Shown one piece after another: positions 24,476 through 33,864 of a stretch of 64,000 nucleotides of DNA. Origin of the DNA: Sphingomonadales bacterium (lineage in GTDB: Bacteria > Pseudomonadota > Alphaproteobacteria > Sphingomonadales > Sphingomonadaceae); NCBI GenBank assembly GCA_016707885.1, contig JADJGU010000002.1, positions 1-64,000 of the forward strand, given 5' to 3'. Each line of letters opens with the position of its first letter. Positions within the stretch are counted from its first letter, which is position 1. The position numbers were made by a program, and so were the translations under genes. Below the pieces are notes generated by a model. It saw nothing but the letters and a program-made list of their open reading frames with translations. It was not told where the DNA came from and ran no database searches.

Positions 24476-25684
24476 ATGAAGAAAACCACCGGCCTGAATC
24501 GCGAAATCACCTCCAAATGGCGGCCCGCCACGCAGGCGGTGCGCGGCGGGACATGGCGTAGCGAGCATGGCGAGACGTCGGAAGCGCTCTTCCTGACCTC
24601 CGGCTATACTTATGATGATGCCGAAACGGTTGCGGCGCGCTTTGCGGGTGAGCAGCAAGGGATGACGTACAGCCGCCTGCAAAACCCGACCGTTGCCATG
24701 GTCGAGGAACGTATCGCGCTGATGGAGGGCGCTGAGGCTTGCCGGATGCAGGCGACCGGCATGGCGGCAATGACCACAGCCTTGCTGTGCCAGTTGAGCC
24801 AGGGTGACCATGTGGTTGCCGCACGCGCCGCCTTTGGATCGTGCCGCTGGCTGACTGACAGCCTGCTGCCGCGCTGGGGCATCACCACCACGACGATCGA
24901 CGCGCGCGACAATGATGCGTGGAAGGCTGCAATCCAGCCGAATACAAAGGTCTTTTTCTTCGAAACCCCTGCCAACCCGACAATGGATATTGTCGACATG
25001 GCTTATGTCTGCGGGCTGGCGAAAGAGCATGGCATCATCTCTGTAGTCGACAACGCCTTCGCCACCAGCGTCCTCCAGCGGCCGATGGATTTCGGCGCCG
25101 ATGTCGTTGCTTACAGCGCAACTAAGCTGATGGACGGGCAGGGCAGGGTGCTCGCCGGTGCAGTCTGCGGTTCGGAAAAATGGATCAACGATGTATTGTT
25201 GCCCTTCCAGCGTAACACGGGCCCCAACTGCTCGCCTTTCAACGCCTGGGTGGTGCACAAGGGTCTCGAAACGCTCGAACTGCGCGCGCTACGCCAATCG
25301 GAAAATGCGCTGGCGGTTGGCAAATTCCTCGAAGGCCGTGTGCCCAAGATGCTCCATCCAGGGCTCGCCAGCCACCCGCAACACAATCTGGCGATGAGCC
25401 AGATGAAGGCGTGCGGGCCGATTTTCAGCTTTGTGCTCGACGGCGGGCGTAAGCAGGCGATGGCATTGCTTAATGCGCTCGAACTGGTCGATATTTCGAA
25501 CAATATCGGCGATAGCCGCAGCCTGTGCTGCCACCCCGCCTCGACCACCCACTATAGCGTCTCTGCAGAGCAGCGCGAAATCATGGGGGTTGAAGAAGGT
25601 ATGCTGCGCATCAATATCGGGTTGGAAGATCCGCAGGATTTGATCGACGATCTGGATCAAGCCCTGCTAAAGGCAGGCCTCTGA
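24476..25684 (+). CDS. metZ: O-succinylhomoserine sulfhydrylase
   Basis: A 402-residue PLP enzyme of the Cys/Met metabolism family, which makes homocysteine from O-succinylhomoserine and sulfide. Motifs seen are TSGYTYDDAETVAARF, YSRLQNPTV, EGAEACRMQATGMAAM, the PLP-binding VDNAFATSVLQRP and YSATKLMDGQGRVLAGAV with the Schiff-base lysine, and SLCCHPASTTH near the C-terminus. The family includes cystathionine gamma-synthase and O-acetylhomoserine sulfhydrylase; the YDDAETVAARF and DGQGR elements favour MetZ. It is followed closely by apaG and a LysR gene. Confidence 0.92.
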   Translation: MKKTTGLNREITSKWRPATQAVRGGTWRSEHGETSEALFLTSGYTYDDAETVAARFAGEQQGMTYSRLQNPTVAMVEERIALMEGAEACRMQATGMAAMTTALLCQLSQGDHVVAARAAFGSCRWLTDSLLPRWGITTTTIDARDNDAWKAAIQPNTKVFFFETPANPTMDIVDMAYVCGLAKEHGIISVVDNAFATSVLQRPMDFGADVVAYSATKLMDGQGRVLAGAVCGSEKWINDVLLPFQRNTGPNCSPFNAWVVHKGLETLELRALRQSENALAVGKFLEGRVPKMLHPGLASHPQHNLAMSQMKACGPIFSFVLDGGRKQAMALLNALELVDISNNIGDSRSLCCHPASTTHYSVSAEQREIMGVEEGMLRINIGLEDPQDLIDDLDQALLKAGL

Positions 25685-25696
25685 CGGGGATATTCG

Positions 25697-26101
25697 GTGA
25701 TACTCGACGCGCTCTTTACCGACCATGCGACCACTGACGGGGTGACCGTGCGAGTTGTGACCAACTTTCTGGATGATCAGTCCAGCCCATCGCAAAATCG
25801 CTGGTTCTGGTCGTACCATATCCGCATCGAAAACCACCGCGACGATCCGGTGCAGTTGCTGACCCGCCACTGGAAAATCACCGACGGGCATGGCGGCGTG
25901 AAGCATGTCGATGGCGACGGTGTGGTGGGGGAGCAGCCGTTGCTCAAACCCGATGGCAGCCATGACTATGTTTCGGGATGTCCGCTGGCGACGCCATCGG
26001 GCATTATGGAGGGGCATTACCGCTTCATCCGTGCCGATGGCTCGACTTTCCTCGTCGAAATCCCGCGTTTCAAACTGGTCGCACCCGCTACGGCCCGATG
26101 A
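25697..26101 (+). CDS. apaG: ApaG domain protein
   Basis: A 134-residue ApaG/DUF525 protein with an immunoglobulin-like beta fold. It starts with GTG at 25697, 12 bp after metZ. Characteristic segments are WFWSYHIRIENHRDDPVQLLTRHWKITD, VVGEQPLLKPDGSHDYVSGCPLATPSGIMEGHY and the C-terminal strand VEIPRFKL. ApaG has been linked to cobalt/magnesium homeostasis, though its biochemical role remains uncertain. It overlaps the following LysR gene by four bases, so metZ-apaG-lysR probably form one operon. Confidence 0.93.
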   Translation: MILDALFTDHATTDGVTVRVVTNFLDDQSSPSQNRWFWSYHIRIENHRDDPVQLLTRHWKITDGHGGVKHVDGDGVVGEQPLLKPDGSHDYVSGCPLATPSGIMEGHYRFIRADGSTFLVEIPRFKLVAPATAR

Positions 26102-26889
26102 AGCGCACGCATCTTCCCCTGAACGGTCTGCGTGTTTTCGACGCAGCGGCGCGCCATCTGAGCTTTACCAAAGCAGCGGATGAGCTTGCGGTGACGCCTG
26201 CGGCGGTCGGCCAGCAAATCCGTGCGCTGGAAGATATGCTCGGCGTCGTCCTTTTCCGACGCACGCCCAAAGGGCTGGAATTGACTCCAGAGGCTGACAA
26301 AGGCCTAGATGCCCTGCGCGCGGGTTTCCTGCAGTTTGAGGAATCGGTTCGGGCGATGCAATCGGGGCAGACCTCGAATTCGCTGACCATCGCTGCCCCG
26401 CGCGATTTTACCGCCAAATGGCTGACGGCAAGGCTTGCCAAATATGGGGTGTCGAACCCCGATCTGCAGTTCACGCTGATTTCCTCGGACGGCGAGATTG
26501 ACTTTACCGAAGCCAATCTCGATCTCGCCATCCGCCTGACCGACGGGCCGGGCGAGCATGAAGGGGTGCAGTTGGCGGTTGGGGCATTTGTCTCGGTTGC
26601 GGCGCCCGATGGTGGTGCCGAAACGCCGATTGGTTGGCCAGGCTGCCCGCTGGAAGAGGGTGCAGCCGCACTGCGCCTCGGCGATGCAGGTTTAGCCATC
26701 GATGCCGCCGCCATCGGCCTTGGTCGCGCCTGCGTTCCGCATTTGCTCGCTGAAGCCGATCTTGCTGCTGGACGCGTCCGTGCGCTCGACAATGCGCAGG
26801 ATCATCGGCTAGCTTATTGGTTGGTCGCTCCCTTGCCGCAATGGCGTCAGAAAAAGGTCAAGGCGCTGGTTGAGGCGCTGACAAGCTGA
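26098..26889 (+). CDS. LysR-family regulator (GcvA-like)
   Basis: A 263-residue regulator whose ATG at 26098 overlaps the apaG stop (ATGA). The N-terminal helix-turn-helix is of the GcvA type: LPLNGLRVFDAAARHLSFTKAADELAVTPAAVGQQIRALEDMLGVVLFRR. The effector domain follows (SLTIAAPRDFTAKWL) but is shorter than the usual roughly 300-residue total, with a compact end (ALVEALTS). LysR proteins usually act near their own gene, so metZ/apaG or the DUF2785 gene may be targets; this is inference. Confidence 0.9.
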   Translation: MKRTHLPLNGLRVFDAAARHLSFTKAADELAVTPAAVGQQIRALEDMLGVVLFRRTPKGLELTPEADKGLDALRAGFLQFEESVRAMQSGQTSNSLTIAAPRDFTAKWLTARLAKYGVSNPDLQFTLISSDGEIDFTEANLDLAIRLTDGPGEHEGVQLAVGAFVSVAAPDGGAETPIGWPGCPLEEGAAALRLGDAGLAIDAAAIGLGRACVPHLLAEADLAAGRVRALDNAQDHRLAYWLVAPLPQWRQKKVKALVEALTS

Positions 26890-26902
26890 GCGGGGAGATA
26901 GC

Positions 26903-27820
26903 ATGCGCAAGTTCGCTTTCGCCCTAACGGCGTGTGCATTGTTCAACCTAGCCCAGCCGTTAGCTGCCTCGACTGCCAAGTCACAGGCCCAATGTGCGCC
27001 GCTCGGTAAATCCAAAGTTGCGCTGCTGGCATTAAAAAACGCTGGCTGGCAAATCGATGCTGATGCCGAACGCAACCGTTTTGTTCTGGCGCTTGTCGAT
27101 TGCAATGGCTCGCCTGATCCCGAATTACGCGACGGCATCGCTTTTGAGGCGACCCAGCATTATCTGCGCAAAGGTCTGGTGAACGAAACCACGCTGGCCG
27201 AACTTTCCACCAAATTGCAGGCGCAACTTGTCGAGCCGGACAAGTCAGGCTTTCGTCGTCCTTTTGCTGCGCTCAATTTATCTGAAGTGGCGCGAACCGA
27301 TCGTATCAAGTCGTGGATGACGCCCGATCAACGCGGGCAACTGGTGGAGGCTTCGGTCGATTATATGCGATCGATCACCGACCATCGCGGATTTGACAAG
27401 GTTGCGGGATACCGCCACGCGGTCGCCCATACTGCCGATCTGATGATGCAATTGGCACTCAACCCTGCGGTTGAGATGAGCGATCTCTCCCGGATGCGCG
27501 ATGCCATCGCGGTGCAGGTTGCACCGGCTGGCACCAGCTACATCACAGGCGAGCCTGAACGCCTTGCCCGTCCGATCCTATTCATGGCGCAGCGCGGTGT
27601 CTTTACCGAACAGGAATGGAGCGAATGGCTCGCGCAATTTGCAGGTCCGGGGGCGCTGGGCAGTTGGGACAATGCCTTCCAGTCACAGGCTGGCCTGGCG
27701 CGCCGGCACAATGTTACGGCCTTTCTCTCGGCCATCTTTGTCAATGCGCAAGCCAGCGATGCAGTCGCTCTGAAGCCGCTCGCTACTGGTGCGATGGATG
27801 CGCTGAAAAAGCTGCCTTAG
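26903..27820 (+). CDS. Secreted DUF2785 protein
   Basis: A 305-residue protein with a Sec signal peptide (MRKFAFALTACALFNLAQPLAA). The mature part is mostly helical with the DUF2785 hallmarks RDGIAFEATQHYLRKGLV, LVEASVDYMRSITDHRGFDKVAGYRHAVAHTADLMMQLALNP and LGSWDNAFQSQAGLARRHN. The family function is unknown. It starts 13 bp after the LysR gene and its stop overlaps the stop of the convergent beta-lactamase-like gene by two bases. Confidence 0.85.
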   Translation: MRKFAFALTACALFNLAQPLAASTAKSQAQCAPLGKSKVALLALKNAGWQIDADAERNRFVLALVDCNGSPDPELRDGIAFEATQHYLRKGLVNETTLAELSTKLQAQLVEPDKSGFRRPFAALNLSEVARTDRIKSWMTPDQRGQLVEASVDYMRSITDHRGFDKVAGYRHAVAHTADLMMQLALNPAVEMSDLSRMRDAIAVQVAPAGTSYITGEPERLARPILFMAQRGVFTEQEWSEWLAQFAGPGALGSWDNAFQSQAGLARRHNVTAFLSAIFVNAQASDAVALKPLATGAMDALKKLP

Positions 27821-29131
27821 TTAGCAACAACGCTATCGAGCAGCCGCGTCATCAATTGCACAAAGGCGACATTGTCGACATCTTTCGCTGGATTGTTCCA
27901 GCTGCCGGAAATCGCATACCAATCGCCTGCCCTGGACTGGGTGAGGAAGCTCATCGAGATAACGCCGGGTTCTGACCCGCCTTTATATCCGAAATAGCGC
28001 CATTTGCTTGCCGTTGCAGGGCCAATACCGTTGTTGACTGCCATGATGTCGCGCGCGGTCTGGCTGTCGGTGCGGCGGAGGTTGTTGAGCAGCAAGGTTG
28101 TGTCTTTTTGGGGAGGCGGACCATTCGATGGTGTCGATGGCGACCGGACCAGAACCCAGTTGCGACATATCGATCGCACCATAAGACAGCGCTGCTCGTT
28201 CGCTGGTGAGCAGTTCGCGTTGCCCAGCCTCGCTCGCCTTTTCAAATCGCTGGCGCAGCGCCGGGTTGCTTTTGAGCGCAAAGGCCTCAACCGTCGTCAG
28301 CATCGGCAATGCTTTATCCGGCGCGCTGTGGCCAATGGTCGCTAGCTTGCCTTCTACCGCATCGCGCCCCAGTTCGCGCATCAATGCATCAGTCGCAGCA
28401 TTGTCGCTTACCGAAATCATCCACGTGGCCAACGTCTGCAACGTCACGGGCGTATCGAGAGGCCAGTTTTGGGTGCCCGCCGAACTGTGGTTGCGCACGC
28501 CCAAAGGCACGACATCCGACCAGCGGCGTTGCCCGCCGGCAACCTGGCTCGCCAATTCGGCAAGGACATAGAGTTTGAAGGTGGAGCCGGTGGCGAATTG
28601 TGTGTCGGCGTTGACTGCGTACAGCGTTGCAACCCCATCGTCCGACAGTTTCTGAACGACGAAACCGCTCGTTCCCGAAAGCGCGCCAAAATCTGCTTTG
28701 ATTTTGTCGATGCTGTCGCCTTTGACTGCAAAGCCTTTGGCGAGTAAGCCAGCCACCTTGAAAGGAGGAGAAGCTTCCGTTGTTATTTCGATAGTTGCAA
28801 CTGCTTTGTCATATTCAACCTGAAGGGTCGCATTGTTCGTTCCACTGCGTTGCACCGATTGGACGGACAGCGCCTTGCCATATTGTTGCGTGAAACTGTC
28901 GGAGATCGCCTTGATCTGCGCAGGCGGAACGGCGGCCAGAAAACTGGGGGTGAAAAATGCCTCATACGCCATCTGGCCGTTCAGAACGGGCACCAATTGC
29001 TCAACCCGCATATCGAACGTCGATGCCGGTGCCAGCTCGACAACTATTTTAGGTTCTTTGGCCGAAACAGCGGTGGCCATCGTCACAAGTGGAAGAGCAA
29101 ATAGCAGGGCTAAATTCCGGAACTTATGCAT
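27817..29131 (-). pseudogene. Class A beta-lactamase-like serine hydrolase, frameshifted
   Basis: From ATG at 29131 the protein has a signal peptide (MHKFRNLALLFALPLVTMATAVSA), an N-terminal domain of about 120 residues, then a beta-lactamase fold with the SxxK motif S183-T-F-K186 and the SDN loop (S242-D243-N244). After TIEWSASPK at residue 342 the frame changes, ending at 27983 in unrelated sequence. The expected continuation, DTTLLLNNLR through YKGGSEPGVISMSF (KGG replacing KTG) to LLDSVVAN, is in another frame ending at 27817. Removing one T from the T5 run at 28105-28109 gives a complete 437-residue protein. It could be a decaying gene or a base-call error. Resistance cannot be inferred. 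Confidence 0.85.
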
Positions 29132-29144
29132 GGTTGCAACCTCC

Positions 29145-31133
29145 TCAGGCGTCGATGGCTTCCTCGTCCACTGTTGTCGCATGTTCCTGAATGAAGCGGA
29201 AGCGGGCTTCGGGGCTTTTGCCCATCAGCTGGTCGACCCGTTCCTTCACCGCCACCTGTTTCTGATATTCGTGCGGCAGGGTGATGCGGATCAGCGATCG
29301 GGTTTTCGGATCCATCGTGGTTTCGCGCAACTGGCCGGGGTTCATCTCGCCTAGCCCTTTGAAGCGGCCAACATCGACCTTCTTGCCCTTGAACTGGGTT
29401 GCCTCCAGCTCGGCGCGGTGTGCGTCGTCCTGCGCATAGGCACTCTGGTTGCCGCTGGTGAGGCGATAAAGCGGCGGGCGCGCGAGATAGAGATGGCCGC
29501 GCTCGACGATCGCGGGCATTTCCTGGAAGAAAAAGGTCATCAGCAGCGTCGCGATATGGGCACCGTCGACATCGGCGTCGGTCATGATGATGATGCGATC
29601 GTAGCGCAGATTGTCGGGGTCGCAATCCTTGCGCGTGCCACAGCCTAGGGCGAGCCCCAGATCGGCGATTTCTGCATTGGCGCGGATCTTGTCATTGGTG
29701 GCAGAGGCGACGTTCAGGATTTTGCCGCGGATGGGCAGGATCGCCTGCGTCTTGCGGTCACGCGCCTGCTTGGCGCTGCCGCCCGCGCTGTCGCCTTCGA
29801 CGATGAACAATTCGGTGCCATTGGGGTCGTCCGATGCGCAATCGGTCAGCTTGCCGGGCAAGCGCACCTTTTTGCCGCTGGTCGCGGTCTTGCGCTTTAC
29901 CTCGCGCTCGGCCTTGCGCTTCAGCCGGTCCTCGACCTTTTCGAGGATGAAGCCGAGCATCGCCTTGCCGCGTTCCATATTATCCGCAAGGAAATGGTCG
30001 AAATGGTCGCGCACCGCGTTTTCGACCAGCCGTGCCGCCTCGGGGCTGGTCAGCCGGTCCTTGGTCTGGCTCTGGAATTGCGGGTTGCGGATGAACACCG
30101 ACAGCATCAGCTCGGCTTCGTTGAAGATATCCTCAGCGGTAATCTGCGCCGCTTTCTTATTGCCGATCAACTCGCCAAAGGCGCGCAGGCCCTTGGTCAG
30201 CGCCGCCCGGATCCCCGCTTCATGCGTGCCGCCGTCGGGGGTCGGGATGGTGTTGCAATACCAGCTATAGCTGCCATCCGAATAAAGCGGCCAGGCTACA
30301 GCCCATTCGACGCGGCCTTGCTCGTCAGGGAAGCTTTGGTTGCCGTGGAAGAATTCGCTCGTCACGCAATTACGCGCGCCCAATTGTTCTTTCAGATGAT
30401 CGGCAAGACCACCAGGGAACTGGAACACCGCCTCTTGCGGCACATCCTCGCTCGCCAGTTCGGGGTCGCATTTCCAGCGGATCTCGACACCGGCAAAGAG
30501 ATAGGCCTTTGACCGCGCAAGCTTGAACAGCCTCGCAGGCTTGAACTTCGCATCGGCACCGAAAATTTCGGGATCGGGCGTGAAGGCGATTGTGGTTCCG
30601 CGCCGATTGGGGGTCGGCCCCAATTCTTCGAGCCCGCCCAAGGCTGCACCGCAGGAGAAGCGCTGACGATAGAGCAGCTTGTTGCGCGCCACTTCGACGA
30701 CGGTGTCGGTCGACAAAGCGTTGACCACCGATACACCCACCCCGTGGAGGCCGCCTGAGGTCGCATAGGCCTTGCCCTCAAACTTGCCGCCCGAATGGAG
30801 CGTGGTCATGATGACTTCGAGTGCAGACTTACCGGGAAATTTCGGGTGCGGATCAACCGGAATGCCGCGGCCATTGTCGCTTATGGTCAGCCTGTTGTTG
30901 AGCCCAAGCACAATCTCTATGCGGTTCGCATGCCCCGCAACTGCCTCGTCCATGCTGTTGTCGATCACTTCGGCGGCAAGGTGGTGCAGCGCGCGCTCGT
31001 CGGTGCCGCCGATATACATGCCGGGACGACGGCGAACCGGCTCCAGCCCCTCGAGAACCTCGATCGCTGAAGCATCATAACCGCCAGATTCAGAACCGGC
31101 GGGTATCGCGCCGCCGAACAGGTCTTCACTCAT
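29145..31133 (-). CDS. parE: DNA topoisomerase IV subunit B
   Basis: The ATPase subunit of the type IIA topoisomerase that decatenates daughter chromosomes. The protein has 662 residues. The GHKL ATPase domain shows VIDNSMDEAVAGHA, ISDNGRGIPVDPHP, and GGLHGVGVSVVNALS. The Toprim domain shows ELFIVEGDSAGGSAKQARDRKTQAILPIRGKILNV and IIMTDADVDGAHIATLL. The C-terminal FKGLGEMNPGQLRETTMDP is conserved in both ParE and GyrB; the length of about 660 and lack of the long GyrB insertion favour ParE. ParC is not in the window. Confidence 0.93.
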   Translation of the reverse strand: MSEDLFGGAIPAGSESGGYDASAIEVLEGLEPVRRRPGMYIGGTDERALHHLAAEVIDNSMDEAVAGHANRIEIVLGLNNRLTISDNGRGIPVDPHPKFPGKSALEVIMTTLHSGGKFEGKAYATSGGLHGVGVSVVNALSTDTVVEVARNKLLYRQRFSCGAALGGLEELGPTPNRRGTTIAFTPDPEIFGADAKFKPARLFKLARSKAYLFAGVEIRWKCDPELASEDVPQEAVFQFPGGLADHLKEQLGARNCVTSEFFHGNQSFPDEQGRVEWAVAWPLYSDGSYSWYCNTIPTPDGGTHEAGIRAALTKGLRAFGELIGNKKAAQITAEDIFNEAELMLSVFIRNPQFQSQTKDRLTSPEAARLVENAVRDHFDHFLADNMERGKAMLGFILEKVEDRLKRKAEREVKRKTATSGKKVRLPGKLTDCASDDPNGTELFIVEGDSAGGSAKQARDRKTQAILPIRGKILNVASATNDKIRANAEIADLGLALGCGTRKDCDPDNLRYDRIIIMTDADVDGAHIATLLMTFFFQEMPAIVERGHLYLARPPLYRLTSGNQSAYAQDDAHRAELEATQFKGKKVDVGRFKGLGEMNPGQLRETTMDPKTRSLIRITLPHEYQKQVAVKERVDQLMGKSPEARFRFIQEHATTVDEEAIDA

Positions 31134-31206
31134 ACTGGCTGCTATAGGCGCGGCGGAGTCTTCAGCGCAACTGCAACACCGCGTTCGGCTGTGGAAATCG
31201 GTAAAG

Positions 31207-31599
31207 TCAGGCTTTTACCGGCGGTGCTGCCAATATCGCGAAGCTCCCGGTCGCCAGCGCGACCAGCTTTCCGCCCTGTTCGATACGCGAGGTCAGGTGC
31301 GCGATGCTACGGCCCTTGTTGTCGATCTGCGTCGCACAATCGATTTCGCCGCTGGAGACCGGGCGGAAATAGCTGATCTTGATTTCAATCGTTGCGCAGG
31401 CCTGGCCGGCTTCCAGCGTCGGGTAAAGCGCGGCACCCATTCCCGTGTCGGCCATGGCATAGATCACTGCACCATGAACCACGCCGTGCGGGTTCATATG
31501 CTTATGCTCAGCAATTAGCGCAGCAGTGCTGCCGCCCTTGCCGTCGGGTGTGACCGCAAGGTCGATCAAATCAGCAAAAGGATGCGGGCGACTGGCCAT
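31207..31599 (-). CDS. PaaI-family hotdog thioesterase
   Basis: A 130-residue acyl-CoA thioesterase-like protein. The hotdog-fold signature MNPHGVVHGAVIYAMADTGMGAAL contains the conserved HG-hydrogen-bonding helix, followed by TIEIKISYFRPVSSGEI and the GRSIAHLTSRI strand. Substrate is unknown; aryl- or medium-chain acyl-CoA is typical. It lies 12 bp upstream of the gcrA stop side in the same orientation, so it could be read through from gcrA. Confidence 0.87.
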   Translation of the reverse strand: MASRPHPFADLIDLAVTPDGKGGSTAALIAEHKHMNPHGVVHGAVIYAMADTGMGAALYPTLEAGQACATIEIKISYFRPVSSGEIDCATQIDNKGRSIAHLTSRIEQGGKLVALATGSFAILAAPPVKA

Positions 31600-31611
31600 G
31601 CGCCCCGCCTA

Positions 31612-32262
31612 TCAGCGAACGCGTGGGCCGCCAAAGGGCATCGGCGGTGGCGCGCGGCGGACGCCACGTGGCAATTGTGCCTGATAGGCGCGGCCGCAAT
31701 GTTCGACGCAATAAGGAAAGCCGGGGTTCACAGCGACACCGCAGAAATGGAAATCGGGTTCACCTGGGTGGCCCATCGGCCAACGGCAGACGCGCTCGTT
31801 CAGATCGAGTAGGCTGGTCTTGTCGGCGATTTCGGGGCTCGGCTTGGCCGGAACCAGACGGCGCGGGGGGGCAGGGGGGATCGGGGCCTGCTGGTCGCCC
31901 GGACCCTGACGCATAAAGCCGCCGGGGCCGATCGATACGATCTTGGGCATATCCGTACGCGGCTGTGCGACGCTGGGGGTCGAATAGGTCGGAATGACGC
32001 GCTCTGTCGGTGCCGAAGACGGGGCCGCTGCACGTGGCGCTGCTGCCTTTTCAACCGGCTTTGCCTTGGGCTTGGGCGCGGGCTTGGCTTCGCCGTCATT
32101 GGCCTTCACCGGCGACGGGCGTGATTTGAGGCCAAGGCGGTGCGCTTTGCCGATCACGGCATTGCGGCTGACGCCACCCAATTCGTCAGCAATCTGGCTG
32201 GCGGTCAGGCCCTTTTCCCACATGGATTTCAGGCGATCGATCCGTTCGTCGGTCCAGGACAT
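31612..32262 (-). CDS. gcrA: GcrA cell-cycle regulator
   Basis: A 216-residue alphaproteobacterial regulator that, in Caulobacter, works with sigma-70 at CcrM-methylated GANTC promoters. The N-terminal DNA-binding helix-turn-helix MSWTDERIDRLKSMWEKG with ASQIADELGGVSRNAVIGKAHRLGL is diagnostic. The middle is a Lys/Pro/Ala-rich disordered linker, and the C-terminal sigma-interacting region has ERVCRWPMGHPGEPDFHFCG and PYCVEHCGRAYQ with conserved cysteines. The start at 32262 matches the family; the frame is open upstream for 17 codons. Confidence 0.96.
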   Translation of the reverse strand: MSWTDERIDRLKSMWEKGLTASQIADELGGVSRNAVIGKAHRLGLKSRPSPVKANDGEAKPAPKPKAKPVEKAAAPRAAAPSSAPTERVIPTYSTPSVAQPRTDMPKIVSIGPGGFMRQGPGDQQAPIPPAPPRRLVPAKPSPEIADKTSLLDLNERVCRWPMGHPGEPDFHFCGVAVNPGFPYCVEHCGRAYQAQLPRGVRRAPPPMPFGGPRVR

Positions 32263-32367
32263 CGAAAACTCCAAACATTCTGCCAAGCAGCGTGAAAGCG
32301 GCGCTTGTTGCAATTAGATATAAAAGCGCCTTGCCGCGCAAGGGGCAAGCCGATAGTCGATTGTGCA

Positions 32368-33228
32368 ATGACTATCCAGAACAATTCAATCGACCCTGTC
32401 TCATCTAGTGCGACACAGGCCGAAATTCAACCCGAACCGTCGGTTCGTTTGATCCGCACAGTCAACTGGATTGGCCTGAAAACGCTGTATCTGAAAGAAG
32501 TGCGGCGCTTCATGAAGGTGCAGTTGCAGACTATCTGGGCGCCTGCGATTACGACGCTGCTGTACCTCATCATTTTCACCGTCGCGCTGGGCGGGGTGAA
32601 GCCTTCGGTGCTGGGCGTGCCCTTTGCCGATTTCATTGCGCCCGGGCTGATCATTATGGGAATGATGCAGAACAGTTTCGCGAATAGCAGCTTCTCGCTG
32701 CTGGTCGGCAAGATTCAGGGCACGATCGTCGACTATCTGATGCCGCCGCTGTCTAACCTTGAATTGCTGGTGGCGATGGTCGGCGCAGCGGTCACCCGTG
32801 CTATCATGGTAGGCTTTGCCGTCTGGCTGGCGATGGCGCTATGGCCGGGGGTAGGGGTCACGCCCGTGCATTATGGCGCGGTGATCTGGTTCGGCCTGAT
32901 GGGCTCGACCTTGCTTGCCTTGATCGGTGTAATCACCTCAATCTGGGCCGAAAAGTTCGACCATGCAGCCGCCATCGGCAATTTCGTTGTCGCACCTGCG
33001 GCCCTGCTTTCAGGCACCTTTTACTCGGTCGACAAGCTGTCCCCTGCATTTCAGGCAGTCAGCCATGCCAACCCGTTTTTCTATGCGATTTCGGGTTTCC
33101 GCTATGGCTTTATCGGTACAGCGGACAGCCCTGTGCTGTTCGGCGGGTTGCTGTTGCTCGGCATCAATCTGGCTTTGGGCATCATCGCTTATGCGCTGTT
33201 GCGCTCGGGCTGGAAGCTGCGGAGCTAG
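32368..33228 (+). CDS. ABC-2 type transporter permease
   Basis: A 286-residue inner-membrane protein with about six helices and the ABC-2 permease pattern (ALLYKEVRRF-like start, FIAPGLIIMGMMQNSF, and SGTFYSVDKLSPAFQAVSHANPFFYAISGFRYG in the conserved C-terminal half). It resembles YadH/NodJ-type exporters. The first 40 residues are cytoplasmic and serine-rich. An ATP-binding partner is not adjacent on either side, which is unusual. It is followed 3 bp later by maiA, so the two may be co-transcribed. Substrate is unknown, possibly a polysaccharide or lipid. Confidence 0.88.
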   Translation: MTIQNNSIDPVSSSATQAEIQPEPSVRLIRTVNWIGLKTLYLKEVRRFMKVQLQTIWAPAITTLLYLIIFTVALGGVKPSVLGVPFADFIAPGLIIMGMMQNSFANSSFSLLVGKIQGTIVDYLMPPLSNLELLVAMVGAAVTRAIMVGFAVWLAMALWPGVGVTPVHYGAVIWFGLMGSTLLALIGVITSIWAEKFDHAAAIGNFVVAPAALLSGTFYSVDKLSPAFQAVSHANPFFYAISGFRYGFIGTADSPVLFGGLLLLGINLALGIIAYALLRSGWKLRS

Positions 33229-33231
33229 GCC

Positions 33232-33864
33232 ATGTCCGACATCATCCTCTTCGATTATTGGCGCTCGTCCGCCAGCTACCGGGTGCGTATCGCGCTGAAC
33301 CTCAAGGGCGTGGCCTATGCTTCGGTGCAGACTGATTTGCTCGATGCCTCGCACAAAAAGCCGGAATATGTCGCGCGCAACCCGCAAGGTTTTGTGCCGA
33401 TGCTATCGATTGACGGGCATGATCTTACGCAGAGCCTTGCGATTATCGACTATCTCGATGCCAACTACCCCGACCCGCCCATGGTCTCCTCCGATCCGGC
33501 AGAGCGGGCGAAGACGCTGGCGCAAGCGCTGGTGATAGCGGCGGACATTCACCCGCTCAACAATCTGCGCGTTCTCGGCACGTTGAAATCGCAATTCGGC
33601 GCCGATGATGCGGCGGTGGCGGAATGGTATCGTCACTGGATAGTTGAAGGCTTCACCGCGCTGGAGGCGATGGCACCCGAGACCGGCCTGTTTGGCGGTG
33701 CGCATCCCAATCTTGCCGACGTCTGCCTCGTTCCGCAAATGGCCAATGCCCGCCGGTTTGAAACGCCGCTGGAGGCATTTCCGAAACTGGTGCGTATCGA
33801 TGCCGCGCTGCGTGAGATGGAGGCTTTTGCCAAGGCGGCACCGGAGGCGGTGAAGCCGGAATGA
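33232..33864 (+). CDS. maiA: Maleylacetoacetate isomerase
   Basis: A 210-residue zeta-class glutathione transferase that converts 4-maleylacetoacetate to 4-fumarylacetoacetate in tyrosine/homogentisate degradation. The N-terminal thioredoxin domain has DYWRSSASYRVRIALNLKGV, the catalytic SS-x-YRVR motif of the zeta class, and NPQGFVPML. The C-terminal helical domain includes IAADIHPLNNLRVL, characteristic of the family. The downstream genes hppD and fumarylacetoacetase complete neighbouring steps. The next gene, a TonB receptor, overlaps its stop by four bases. Confidence 0.93.
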   Translation: MSDIILFDYWRSSASYRVRIALNLKGVAYASVQTDLLDASHKKPEYVARNPQGFVPMLSIDGHDLTQSLAIIDYLDANYPDPPMVSSDPAERAKTLAQALVIAADIHPLNNLRVLGTLKSQFGADDAAVAEWYRHWIVEGFTALEAMAPETGLFGGAHPNLADVCLVPQMANARRFETPLEAFPKLVRIDAALREMEAFAKAAPEAVKPE

